From assembly GCF_026914265.1 (NCBI RefSeq), contig NC_069138.1:27991262-28055261 (forward strand): 64,000 nt of DNA, given 5' to 3'. The notes under the pieces were generated by a model that saw only the letters and a list, made by a program, of their open reading frames with translations, had not been told where the DNA came from and made no database searches. Both the position numbers and the translations under genes were made by a program. This document shows positions 12,297 to 30,919 of the stretch, piece by piece (position 1 is the first letter of the stretch; every line of letters begins with the position of its first letter). The stretch comes from Mya arenaria (Eukaryota; Mollusca; Bivalvia; Myida; Myidae).

Positions 12297-12789
12297 CAAT
12301 TAGAGCAGATTGGTAATGTAAATAAGGTCGTTCGCCAACGCAGTTCTAACAACACTGGGGTTGGTACGCCCGTGCGCGCATTAATTCTTCAAATGTTTAA
12401 ATGTTATTGCGATCTCTCATTGGTAGATATCGATTTACGGTTATAAAAGTATGCAGGCCCTGCGGCTTACAGCTTAAAAAAACTATGTTTTCATATAGTC
12501 TAATTAAGAAAGTATCATAAGAAAATAAAGAATAAAACAAGACAAAGTATAGAAATGCTGTGAACTATCCTTCGAGATTTAGAAACGGAATAGTGATGTT
12601 TAATGACATCCTAGTTGCCATATATAATGATCTTTATGACTTATTTGTAACAGTACTTACTGACTGAATCAGTTATCAGGGGACTCTCTAGTATTACCTA
12701 ATGGCAAGTAGAAACAGATAAGGCTTTTGACACAGTTCATACATGTTGGTGTTTTTCTTTCACTTGAATGTATATAAAGGAAAAGCAGA

Positions 12790-18740
<5,951 letters not shown>

Positions 18741-18759
18741 CTTTTGGAAAGAAATAAAA

Positions 18760-20600
18760 TATCGTCTTTGAATGTGTGTTTAAATTAAACTTTGCAATTT
18801 ATGTGAGTGTACTAAAAAAGGCATACTTTAGCTCAACTATTTCCACTCAAATCGTGCTGCTTAGATACACGGCATTCTTGAACATATACATACACAGTGA
18901 TCCCTGAATGACCTACGGGTTGAACTACAAGCTTTCCTCATATATCTGACTCAGACATGATTTTAACTTTTAAAGTTTACCGACACTTAGTACACGTCAT
19001 ATGTAAACAGACATGATGAGATTTACAAAAGTTTTGCCCTGCAACAAATACACATGCAGGATGACCGAATAAGTAGATATAAGATGTACATGGGCACATG
19101 CTTTCGTAAAGACTATCCACTTTTTAAAATGTAAATGTGCCACAACTATGTTGTTTTTTGCTCCTTATTTTACTCGCTTGGAAAAACGATAATTCTTACT
19201 TTAAGCGTAATCTTATCGTGGTCATAATGCGGTTGGTTTAGCAGTATTGATCATTTTTGGGAAATAACGATATGTAAAAAGCTCGTGTTCGGCTAAAAAA
19301 TGGCCGAAATATTCACAACATTGACCAAAATCACGTGACATTTTGACAGTGTATACATTTCGCCATATATTGAACAAAGTTTGGTATATATGATGGTATG
19401 TCAATAGTGCAATCATAATATACAGCTAGCTGATTAGAAAGCACGTTGGCATTTGTTCAAGAGTTTATTTACATCTCATTTTTCATTAAGGATATTTTGG
19501 ACATTTTCAAAAAGCGAGTTCAAACCTGACATAATCATCTGACTCTCCCATCGATCTATATTGCAACGTGATAAGTGATAAATATGTCTTTCGACTTGTG
19601 TTTTACAGCAGGCAAGCGTTTAATATGACATACAGTACAGTGCAGTTTCAGATGTCTGGTATAACTTGTGTCCGGATAACTTTGCTTGAGATCCAATACA
19701 TTTCGCTCTATCTCGAAAGCACCATTGTCTGAGAGAGACATATACATCTTACCTAGATTACCCAAATTACTTACGGGTTAAACTACAAGTTTCCCTATAA
19801 ACATTGAAATGGTTTTACTACATGCTTACCCGAAAGACCTAGTATACATGTTTGACTAAAAGTTAGCCCGAATCTATTAGTCGACGAGTTCGATTTAAGT
19901 TGTACCAGAAAAATCTAGTATACATGTACGGGTTTAAGTAAAGGGTTAAATGCCTAGTTTAAGAAATGTTTGTCATGATAATCCCCTGCTGTGCATCTCT
20001 TCTTTACTCAGGGGTTCCAACGTGTTTTGTGTTTTCCGAATTTTAAGTGCGGGAAATGTGTGATGCGGAATAAAATGGCGGTGTTCGAAGAGATTTTGGT
20101 GTGTTGGGAGGATATATTCACCTGGTAAGTAAGTTTTATCGCTTTTATCGCAATATAAGTACGCCTTATTAAACACAGTTTCAAGTCACGCAATTTTCTA
20201 TATTCACTTTGTAAACAAGCAATCGTCCAGCTTATACATTCAATAACTTTTTTGTTAATGCCTCTAGAAACATAGGTTAAAAAACTGAGAGAGGCTTACA
20301 TGTGTGACCTCCGGGTAGGCGTATTTATATTGCGAGAAAAATGATAAAACTTACTTACCAGTAAGTGGTGGGTAAGTAAGTGGTGATGAAATAACAGCAA
20401 AAGCAATAGAAACCGAATGGTAAAATTATGTAATTGAACACCGAATGCTTAATAATTTCCACATAAAACGCAAAAATAATCAACCACATCATGAGCGAAT
20501 TATTAATACCAAGAAAACGTCTCTTAGACCTACTAGGGTCCTATCTTGATTAACTGGTAACAGGTGAATGACAAGGCTTTGAGTGAACTTTTAAGGCCCT
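18760..20600. other. Intergenic region between LU genes A and B
   Basis: The first 250 bp match the 3' flank of gene B (30916-31085), showing that the duplicated block runs to about 19010. Beyond that I see no gene. An inverted-repeat element occupies 20123-20361; short open frames on the minus strand look accidental. Confidence 0.5.
20123..20361. mobile_element. Small element with perfect 19-bp inverted repeats
   Basis: CTGGTAAGTAAGTTTTATC (20123-20141) and its exact reverse complement (20343-20361) flank about 200 bp of AT-rich non-coding sequence. This fits a MITE. Confidence 0.5.
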
Positions 20601-20629
20601 TTCACAGAAAATACTTCTTGTCAATGTAA

Positions 20630-21235
20630 ATACTGATGGCAGGGAGTATGTTCGATCCTGCGAACGCTACCAGCGGTCAGGGAACTTTCAACAGCAAACA
20701 GCTCCCTTTTCATTAGTCGGTAGACGATATTTAAATTCACTGCAACACGGACGTTCTGAGTGGACTTCCCTATACGAAGAAAAAATATATACTGTTTGTT
20801 ATACTAGGAACACTTCGGTGACAGAATTACATGCCCGAACCTGTGAACGCCTTGTCTGATATCAAGTGTATCTTCACGCCTCTCTATCATCCACAAATCA
20901 ACAGATACGTTGAATCTAAGAACTCACATACACTACATTCAGGCAATGCTCATAGTTAAAGTAAGTTAAATGACTGGCCCGATTACATTGCGGAAGTTCT
21001 CATGACATACCGCTCCACACCGGAAGCCAAATTAACTGATTACTGTCCCTTTAACTTGTTGTTTGGAGGAGAAAGGAGGCTGACAGACGACACAGTAATA
21101 CAGCTGAAAGACCAGTTCACCCCAGACATAAAAATGAGCCTTAATTTCGACTCTTATAATGGAATTAAAGACAATGTTCTTCACCGGCACAAAGCCAGAA
21201 CATTTCGATATATATTAGTCACTGTTATCTGATTT
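20630..21235 (+). pseudogene. Degenerate Ty3/gypsy-type retrotransposon integrase
   Basis: Reading at 20641 gives REYVRSCERYQRSGNFQ, the zinc-binding region of an integrase with its second cysteine changed to Tyr. Near 20880 comes FTPLYHPQIN, and at 21002-21180 MTYRSTPEAKLTDYCPFNLL, the conserved end of the integrase core. The pieces lie in different frames with stops between them. Only this fragment survives; no long terminal repeats were recognised. It lies between the two LU genes, upstream of gene B. Confidence 0.75.
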
Positions 21236-21390
21236 AGATCAGTTGACCCCCTAAATAAGCGAGATATTCATGCCCATTTGCTACACTAACAGTTGTGTTA
21301 TCTAATGAACAGTAGAAACAGATAAGGCCTTTCACACAGCTCTTACACGTTTGTGTTTCTTTTGTCGTATAAACATACTGGAAAAGAAGA

Positions 21391-24300
21391 ATGAATGAGT
21401 ATTTTAGTGAGTATACTTATCATTCCAATAAGATATGATATCGGTATATTAATATATTTTAATACAAGCTTTTAATTCTGAATTCTTTACATTTCAATTA
21501 TATGCATTATCACAAAGTGTCCAGACTCTGTGAGTCAACATAAAATGTGTATGCATATATAAGTTTGGCGTTTGTTGTAAGTAAAACATACCATTTAATG
21601 TGTCATTTTCAGGCGTCCTGCTGTTTATGCTTCACATTCTCTTGTGCATCAAAGGTACTGTGTATGTGTCGCATTTGAAATATAATTTCTTCATTGACCT
21701 TATTGAAAAACATACTTTATTGTTAAAAAACATTTACATCGCTTATGAATATTGCTATGCAAATTTTAAGAAATCGACTTCAGTTAAGACATGACTTAAG
21801 ACGTTTCATGAACAAGTTCCCAGTCCGCCGAAGATTTATGTCAAAACGAAGTGAAACTATGCTAGACGGCACACACGAAGGAAACACTAACGGTAACATA
21901 ATACAAATAATCGTATGTTCGTTCGGCATTGGTTAAGAAATATTAAGAATAAAAACGGTTGGCCAGAAAAAGACACAATCCCTTTTAAAGTCCTTAAAGC
22001 TATGAAAGAAGGAGCTTTATTTCGTAATAATGCACATTACAGATTCGTAATAATGCACATTACAGAAAGCGAGGCCCAGTGGTACCTGAGATGCCGGATT
22101 TGTAACCGCGCAAATGCCCTCGAAGACTGTACAACGTATGCGGAATGTTCTGACCAAGAGGTACAGGGGACTGAAATATATATTTACCTTTGTTGATAAG
22201 ACCTAGAACATCCGAGTAATAGTCATGGTCAATGGAAACCAAGAAAAGATAAACAACGACTATCATGGAATAATCAAATGCTGAACATATTTAATCCTTA
22301 GATAAGATAAGTTTGCTTCAATCTAATTTACAATGGATCTTCGTGGGCAAACTGAGGATAGCGAATACAGTCAGATTTGGCGTAGTCATCTTTCGACTGT
22401 TTCAAGAATGATTTACATATCATATCCCGATTTTTTCAGATATGCTTTACATGATCATCCATGGACTGTTCTTGACATGCTTTACTTTTTCACTTGTCAT
22501 CTACCAACTGTTACAGACATGTTTCAGTTACCATCGTTTCATGACATTTTCAGACATTCTTCACTTATATTTTCCATCTGTTTTGTACATAATTCACTTA
22601 TATTTTCCACTTGTTTCATACATACTTCACTTATATTTTCCAACTGTTTCCTACATACTTCACTTATATTTTCCAACTGTTTCAGGAATGCTTCAGTTTC
22701 ATATCCCGACCGTTTTATGACTGTTTTCAGACATGCTTCACTCATCACCTCCCTTTTATTTCATGGCTGACTCTCAGAGTTGCTTCACTGATTTGGTAGT
22801 AACCCCTGACCAGCGTCTGGTTTATAACGCAGGCTGTAGGTCAAACACGGTAAGGTGCTTCTAAGAAAGTATTTAAATACCATACACAGTAAGGTTTGTA
22901 ACCGTCTATTGTTTTATTGTTATCTCTACGTATTTGAAATTCTTTTCAACGGCATTTTATAGAGTACATTTCCCAAACGTTAGCTTTAAATATCAGGAGT
23001 CAAAGTGGACAATTTTTCATATCCCTGTTAAATGTTCATATGGTAGTTGTAAGTTTCACTTTAATTGATCACCATATAACAGATGCAAAAAACAACCACA
23101 TATATTTCGACTTAAAACAACCAGTCGGGTGGAAGTAAGTGTAATAGACTTCTTCACTCGTTAGGCTCCTTGTAAAAGGCTTACAATGAGCACATGCTAG
23201 ACATATTTTTTGCTTTTATAAGCACATCTAGGTCTGTCCTTCTGTGTCTATTTCATGTTGATGAACACCCATCGCTTTAGAGTCATTAAATACCTCACCT
23301 TTTTCATATGTGATACTTTAGGCATGTGGTCACGCGAACAAGCCAGTCCTTAACGGGGACATAGTGATGTGTAGCAGTTGTTGTTCCGGGGGAGATTACT
23401 GTAATGACGGATTATGCGATCTGAAAAAAAGTTTGTTTTTATGTTCTATTAACTTGTTTGTTATTTGATTTGAGTATCAATTGAATGGGTATCAGTTATA
23501 GCTCTAAAAGTTGATTTACTAAATACAATATAAAGTTAATCTCGCACTTACCCAAAATCCACTCCTATGATCATAACGTTAACGACATCTATGATGCTTT
23601 TAAATGATGTTTATTTTATCATAAAACCCCAAAATCAAATCCAATGTTTGGATTGTTAATACAGACACCACCATGCGTATGTCATGTGATGGTCACGAAG
23701 GTCGGCCGGGAGCCACACAGTACCCGGAAGACTGCCAACAGTTTCGGATTTGCGACTATAATGAGGTAGAGTAAAACTTACTCGGTTAAATCCGGGGCGA
23801 GTTGCTCATATACAACGAACTCCGATAACGCTGCGCAGCTTTTATTTCCATAAGACAACTACCTAAATAAAAAAGAAAAAAAAAGTAAAAAAGAAGCGGA
23901 AAACGTTCATTCCCACCCACAGAAATTCAACGTGGTTTTAACACGCAGATTTTCATTGCAATGACCAGAATTTCGCGAAAGAGCAAACATCTAGATATGG
24001 GGACAAACACGTCGATCTAGGAAACTGACGGATGCATATGATTTGGTTGTGGAGCGCTCGGTATAAAACAGCTTTATAACGAGCCCCAAATATCACACAT
24101 TAAATGTGTATTGATGATAATGTAACTTTGTCAACGAGTCATCATGATTCCATGAACACACTTCATATCTAACTTCAAGAACAACTCAGATCATTTCAAA
24201 CATTTCAACTGTACATGTACACATAAAATCATACACAATGATATATTCAAACTAAATTAAACATGATTATTTTGTTTTTCTTAAACATATTAACATAATA

Positions 24301-27300
24301 TAATATACTATATTTAATAACTTATGTTCATGTTAAACACGTATTTTTAACAATCCATTAGTAACTTTCAACACAAAAATTTCAAACTTTGATAAAAAAG
24401 AAAAGTATTTTTGTGATTATGTTTACCATGTTAATGTGACAACGGTTGTTTTCGTTGATATACCGATTAGTATTAATATAAGTGTTTAATTTTCAACAGT
24501 AATTTAGGTTAATTTGTAATGTGGATTCATGATTTCCAAAGTCTATGTATGTTCATATTTCTTTAGTTTAAACATATTTTATTCAGTTCATATATACAAA
24601 AATAACAGTACAGCAATAGTATGATGAAATGGATTGGAAAACAAGAAATGTGATTGCTTTTACTAATTCCTTTTTATTTGCAGTTCTCAGTTACGAATTG
24701 CATAGAGTCAGTGTTTGATGTGTACAGTATGACGAAAGATATTATTCTAATAACTGTTCAAACTATTTTCTACATGTAACTTAAATGTTTTGGAATAATA
24801 ATAATAATAATAATAAAAAAATAAATAATTAAAAAAATCCGCAAAATATTCTGTCACATACACTGTTCCGATGAAAAGCGATCGATACACCAATGGGGTT
24901 GAATGTTAGGTATCAAAACGCTTTGATGCTGCAATGAATCTCTGTACTTTAAAAAACAAGCTTGAATTGGCATCAAGGCTAAGGCGATCATTGCCGAAAA
25001 GAAGATTTTCTACAGTAGCAGCACAAGTTGAATCATGAATAAAACGGTCACGCATTAATTGATAGCTAGGACACTGAGTGAGATAATGTGACACAATTTC
25101 AACGGCACCACAAGCACAAAGGAAAGAAGGAATAATATTTCTTCTGTGAATGTCATAATTTAATGAGCAACAACCTCATCGCAGACGAGCAATATTAACT
25201 TGATGTTGTCTGTTTCCTACATTATACAGGAGTTGTGATTTCTTTGGTTCCGGGTTAAGTTGTGATTTAAACTCGTTGAGAGTAGGTGTATGTCTGATAT
25301 CTTCAGGAAGTGAGTTCCACTGGCAAATAGTCAGGGGTAGAAATGAAGTAGCATAGGCTTGAGTGTAAAATGGATGACTGGAACATATGAGCGATTTCGT
25401 AGGGCATAGCTCTCGGCTGAGGAACAGGATTTGTAAGATACCCTGGATTAAGACCATTTTTGATTTTAAAGAACAGAATGAGGCGAGGTTTGCGTCTACT
25501 TTCCGCCAGTGTATTCCAGTTAACGTCAGCCATAAGCCGCCCAATACTACAAAGTTTGGTAGCACCTATTTCAATTCTAGCCACCTCGTGTTGGACAGCC
25601 TTGATATCCTTTTTTAATTAATTACTACAATTGTCCGAGACAACATTGGCATACTCGAGTAAAGGTCTAATAAAAGTAGCATACATTTTATCCAAGGCTG
25701 CACGGGAAATTACAAACTTTAACGTCCTAAGAGTACCAATTCTTTGCCATGCCTTGATGACGTTTGAAGATATGTGAGATTGCCATTTGCCCCCTGAAGT
25801 GAAGGTTACCCCAAGATGTTTATGAGTGCTGATTTGAGATATGGGAACATTGTCGAGATAAACTTGGGGCTGAATTTGTTGTTGACGTTAATAAGAAAAG
25901 ATAAGAGAACAGATTCTGTCTTGATTAAAAGTAATAGCCATTTCTTCGACCAAGATTATATTTGAGATAGGTCATGGTTAAGGTCGGCTGCAGAAAATAC
26001 GGGCTCTTCGACACTAATGTAAAGACTGGTGTCATCTGCGAATAAGCGGATGTTGGCCTTAATGTCATTGACAACGCCATGATTGAAAATAAGGAAGAGC
26101 AAAGGACCAAGGATAGATCCTTGAGGAACACTGGCCTTGATGGTGAGGATTCCTGAAGCAGAGTTGGATAAGACTACCCGTGGTATGCGGTCAGAAAGAT
26201 AAGAGGAAAATCAATGAAAAAATGAACCACTTAAACCGATGGATGACAGCTTATGAATAAGGCCATGTATGAGTTTAAAAGGTCTGCCTTTTCTTCATCG
26301 GACTCTGCCTTAATTGTTTCATCTATAAAGTTGAAATTGGTGATGCTGTTTGTTTTTGAGTTAATTGTTAAGCTAGTTTGAACCATACTTTAGTTGTTAT
26401 GTTATCAGAGTTAATTTTGTTTATTATTTAATGTTCGTATTCCTTTTCAGTTTTTCGAATTATATGTGTTGTTTCGTTGTGATAGTGTCTGAATTGTTCC
26501 TATACCAGTGCATTATTTGAAAGTTTAGCTTTTCGGATAATTACGATTTTATTTGGAATACTCTCAGTGGCTGATTTTAAGATTGAGCTAGCGACTGTGT
26601 CTGCAGTAGCATCTAGATTTTGATTGTTTTTCAATGAACGACCAGATGGTGGATCTGAGTTTATCGTTATATTTTACATACTCACCTTTGTCATTTAACC
26701 ATATTTGGCGCTGAAAGTGAGTCTGCTTAGGTTTTGTGAATTTTAAGACAGCAACAGTTGGACAGTGAAACCGGACAAGATTTGGAACAAAAGGATCTGC
26801 GACGATACTTAAAAGAACATGATTGGAGTGTTTATGAACATGAGGTCAATAAGTGAACTAGAGTGCTCGGTGAAGTGAGTTGGTGAGTTAATGAGCTGTT
26901 CAGAATTTAGGGAGTCTATCTACACATTTTATTTGACGAATTCAAGCTGATGGTGATGTTGATGAAAATCATCTGCTACAAACATGCTGGTTGAATGCTT
27001 GGTCGAGTGGTTCCATGTTAAGCCACTGTGTGTTGTTTGAGTTAGGCGGCCGTTAGATCCGCCCACAAGTAATATGCGCTGGCATACATATTTCAACCCA
27101 AACCGCTTCGCCACCATTAACTTCAAGATCATTTCGTTGAATTGCTTACAAAGTATCTCGGACATATATTGCGACACCACCACAAAGACGACCTTGTTTT
27201 GTCATAAAGAAATGTTGTTTTTTAAAGTTTGGGAGTTCGACATCATCGTCTGATATATTATATGACAGCCATGTTTCAGTAAGGACAAGAATATCGTACG

Positions 27301-30300
27301 GTTAGGCTTCTACTGTTAGAATGTCAAGTTTTGGTTTCAGACTTTGTATGTTCAGATTCATGATGCTCAGACCACTATTGGTTACTGCTGCATATGCATC
27401 GAATGAGGAGTTCAAGCTATCAGACTTTGTCGAAGGACCAGGACTAAGCTCAATATCGCCCGATCTGCTGATAAGTAGTGTGACGATGTACAAGAAAACA
27501 AGAACAAAGTACATTAATGAAGCAAGGGATGCTACAAGTTGGCGAGTAAAATAAGAAATACTATTTGAGATTAGCATCTAGAAAGTTAGTCGTAAAATCA
27601 CAATTTGTCGCCAGCTGAAATTGGAGGGGCGTCTGATTAACCAACAACATCGCACCAACAGTTAAATGATGATCGATGACAGTGTGTGTGTGTGACGGAA
27701 CAAACATATGAAGAAAATGAAAATGATTGAGAAAAAACATTGCCATACCAAAACTGTGTCTATATGTGGAGGGGACATTTATAAATACATAATACCTTTT
27801 AAGTTGCCAGTATTTTATAGATGACGAAACTATATGAAGTTGAAAAGTATACGTTAAGATTGAAATATGTGATATAGTAAGTATACGAGAGGTGCATTGT
27901 AATCATTATCTGTTGACTAAACACAAAAATGCATCTTCATTCTGGTTGTTAACAAGTATCAATAAAATTCAAACAACAAAGAATAGAGAATGGTTTCATG
28001 CCCGGTGACTCTACCGTTAATCAACTAACATATATCTATAATAAGTTCTGCCATGCCCTTGACGAAGGTTTTGAAATAAGAGTTGTTTTCTTTGATATAA
28101 GTAAAGCCTTTGACAAGGTTTTGCACCGTGGCCTTTTGTACAAACTCGAACATGCAGGCATATGTGGTTCACTTCTTTCTTGGTTTTCAAATTACTTGGA
28201 ATATCGTCGACAAAGAGTGGTTATTCCAGGAGCCTCTTTATCATTTTCTGAGATTAAGGCTGTTGTACCCCAAGGCTCTATTTTAGGCCCCCTTTTGTTT
28301 CTTATATACATTAATGATATTGTAAATGATGTCAATTCTAACATCAATTTATTTGCTGATGATACTAGTCTATTTGTCATAGTCGAAACACCCCAAGTTG
28401 CAGCTGAGCAACTACAGTCCGATATCAACAAGTTGTCTCATTGGGCTGACAAGTGGCTTGTGAAATTTAATCCATCTAAATCCGAATCTATGGTGCTAAC
28501 CAAAAAAAGGTTAAAGCCCCTTCATCCTCCTTTGCAAATGTTTGATACAGTGATACCCTCTGTTGAATCCCATAAACATCTCGAAATACATATATCTGAA
28601 GATTGTAGTTGGCATGAATTCAATTAGACAGGCGATCTTTAGAAGTTATTTATTTATCTTTTGTCAGACCAATCCTTGAATATGCAGACGTTATTTGGAG
28701 TAATTGCACCCAACATGAAAATAATGAATTAGATAAAATCCAGACCGAGTGTGCCAGAATTGTAACTGGTTGTACACGTTTGGTTTCCTTACGTCTTCTC
28801 GAAGTTGAAACTGGCTGGGAAAGTTTACAAACTAGGTGCGAAAAGCACAAACTTCTCCTTTTCTTTAAAATGAAAAATGGGTTCACTCCTGATTATCTTT
28901 CAAACTTGGTCCCCCCAACAGTAGGGCAAGTATCAACAAGATCTCTCAGAAATTCATCTAAAATCTCCATTCCTAGAACTCGCACATCATTGTATATGAA
29001 CTCTTTCCTTCCTTCGGCCATCTCTTCCTGGAATAGTTTTCCAGCTGAGGCATCTTCTTTAGATACCGTGTCTGGTTTCAAAGAGTATCTCAAGTCAGTT
29101 ACTTTTAAATCTAGCAAGTTATTCTATTATGGGGATTGTAAGCTTCAAGTCCTACATACTCGTTTACGAACGGAATGCAGCTCATTAAACCATCACCTTT
29201 ATTCGAAAAACATCGTATCTTCTCCACTCTGTATTTGCGGAGGCCAAGAAACAACATATCGTTTTCTTCTTTTATGTCCACTCTACTCCGATCATAGACT
29301 TTCTCTGATCGACTCAGTGGAAGCACTGACTGAAGTAACTCTTCGTTCACTATTGTATGGTGCTGACACTCTGACTGAAGAACAGAATTTCAAACTGTTT
29401 GATGCAGTCCACCAATATATTCACTTAGCAAAAAGATTTGATTAATCGACTCCAGTTTAAATCCATCCTATGACTTTTACTCTGCCTTCCTTCTTTCCTT
29501 CTCCTATCTCAACATAGCTTATCATTATCTTCTTTTGCATTTTTTTTTCAATATCTGATATTAAATTCCTTTAAATTTGAAATTTTACCACCGTTCTATC
29601 TAAATCATCTTACTACTCTGAGAGCTATCATATTAATCCTTTATTTAGCAAAACCTGTATTTAATACTATTGCAAATAACCATTCAAGGAAAGGAACTTT
29701 ATTAGTTAATTCTACCGTTCCAATCCTTTATTTTATATGTTTGTAACAAATGCTGTATTGTTGTTTTTCTGCATAATAAATATGTTTAAACTAAAGAATA
29801 AAAAAACCCCCAAAAAACAATATTTCTTTGCAGAACTGTATTCCAGGTAATGTCAATGCGTCAATGGATATGTAAAGTGTGAACGAATGGTCATATTTAT
29901 TTGCTATATGTTGAATTTTGACCATCAACGCATATTCATAAAAATAAAATGTTGATTTGTCAAGAACTGTATGCTAAAAGTCATGTACAGAGTTGATTTA
30001 TCATCTCTTAACAACACTATCGTTGACTGACCTAAATGTGCATCTATATTCTCAACCCAGGCCTGTTTCGCGCGGACGACAGCTGTAAATAGTGACTCGG
30101 CCATTGAGCACTATACTAGCTGCTTAGATCTCAGGGTAGGCACAAGGCTTTTTTGTTCGCAGAAAGTAATTAAACATTGTCGCAAAATTCTTGCCAGCAA
30201 TAACTAGCTAAAATAAATCTAGGGATATTCGCGCTGTACATGAGAAGAATCCAGGACGTTCTCCCGAACATAAATAGAAAATAACATACTCATCACTTTA

Positions 30301-30895
30301 AGCCAAACTACGCCCCTTCTATCAATCACCTTATTGAAAGCTATTTATGATTTAATATTGAAATATTAATATTGAAATCTGTTCATACAGACGTGCCAGA
30401 GTCTTGTTAATGGTGTAAAGGATGCGTACCACGCAACTGACGTGCTACTAGGCAAGAGGAATACCAACATATGTGCGATATGTTGTAACGACGAACTGTG
30501 CAATGAATATTCATGCCCATCCATTAAACGTAAGTGTTAAAAATGTTGTCGCAGATTTTAAGAATGGTCTCAAAGTATTTTATTTAAACGCTCAATATAG
30601 GATTTTGTACTTTTTTAAATTTCAACGGTTCCACTTTTTTGAATGAAGCGGACGTATTTTCCCATCAGTTTGACTGTATATCTATTCGTTTTGTATACCA
30701 TTTTGTTTTTTGGTATCATTATTACTGTACATCTTATCTGTTACGTTGTGTTTAGTATATGTATTTTAGCTTGAAAATAAACTGTAGATATCCATATCGT
30801 TTTTGAAATGCATTCTATTTTTTCACATTTCAGGTCGAATTGTCAACCTGATCGAGAACGATGCCTTTAATATGACGACGTTGAAAGAAATATAA
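21391..30895 (+). CDS. Secreted protein with two Ly6/uPAR-like (LU) domains, paralogue B
   Basis: Nine coding exons join in frame: 21391-21406, 21613-21654, 22066-22160, 22778-22849, 23322-23430, 23665-23765, 30061-30135, 30391-30529 and 30834-30895 (236 residues). It is the direct tandem duplicate of gene A with identical intron phases. The signal peptide is MNEYFSVLLFMLHILLCIK. LU1 keeps all 12 cysteines. The sixth exon is 6 bp shorter than in A, so LU2 begins RMSCDGHEG where A has RMCMSCDGHEG and lacks the first cysteine of the domain. LU2 still ends CCNDELCNEYSC. The C-terminus (RRIVNLIENDAFNMTTLKEI) is almost identical to A and holds a possible N-glycosylation site (NMT). Intron 6 has grown to 6.3 kb through LINE insertions, against 0.85 kb in A. 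A polyadenylation AATAAA begins at 30904. Confidence 0.85.
22021..22065 (+). repeat. Tandem duplication of a splice acceptor in LU gene B
   Basis: ATTCGTAATAATGCACATTACAG occurs twice in direct succession, the second copy ending at the true acceptor of the exon at 22066. Use of the first CAG would add 23 nt and introduce a stop at once (TAA in CGTAATAA), so the downstream copy must be chosen for a full-length protein. Confidence 0.85.
22390..22777. repeat. Diverged splice-site-like minisatellite in LU gene B intron
   Basis: Around ten degenerate units of about 30-36 bp of the type ACTGTTTCAGACATGCTTCACTTA... and CATACTTCACTTATATTTTC lie before the acceptor at 22777. They match the better preserved array in gene A (15740-16182), so the array arose before the gene duplication. 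Confidence 0.75.
24780..27600 (-). pseudogene. LINE (non-LTR retrotransposon) remnant, minus strand, endonuclease plus reverse transcriptase, internally deleted
   Basis: Read on the minus strand from 27577: a hydrophobic N-terminus, then SGDIELSPGP and LSIMNLNIQSLKPKLD, the start of an apurinic-type endonuclease. Further on come CGGVAIYVRD-like sequence near 27190-27150 (frame-shifted), then reverse-transcriptase motifs SVPQGSILGPLL and LFADDTSLYI near 26130-26020. The C-terminal region includes SHYLTQCPSYQLMRDRF (25094-24906). Frameshifts and stops are present. The reverse-transcriptase fingers appear deleted near 26280, where endonuclease/linker sequence abuts LIHGLIHKLSSIG. It ends next to an AT-rich (AAT)n tract at 24797. 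It belongs to the jockey/CR1-like group by motif style and lies in intron 6 of LU gene B. Confidence 0.8.
27960..29800 (+). pseudogene. 5'-truncated LINE reverse transcriptase remnant, plus strand
   Basis: It begins abruptly in reverse transcriptase with ENGFMPGDSTVNQLTYIY. It contains FDISKAFDKVLHRGLL, VVPQGSILGPLLFLIYINDI and the catalytic LFADDTSLF (27998-28627). The frame breaks near 28627. A second segment, about 28645-29445, continues with LEVIYLSFVRPILEYADVIW and a C-terminal cysteine-rich part (CICGGQETTYRFLLLCPLYS), ending LAKRFD. It is related to, but clearly diverged from, the minus-strand LINE just upstream; the two are arranged head to head. Both are absent from the matching intron of gene A. 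Confidence 0.85.
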
Positions 30896-30919
30896 CTTTT
30901 GGAAATAAATAAATAAAAT

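Noticed and set aside
12768..12780. TATATAAAGG as TATA box of LU gene A
   Set aside because: It is only about 10-15 bp upstream of the initiating ATG, too close for a transcript start between them, and it is not conserved in gene B.
22333..22799. Overlapping phenylalanine-rich open frames on both strands
   Set aside because: They lie in the decayed intronic minisatellite of LU gene B; no conserved protein pattern.
25387..27554. Plus-strand open frames at 25387-25617 and 27321-27554
   Set aside because: They are antisense shadows of the minus-strand LINE.
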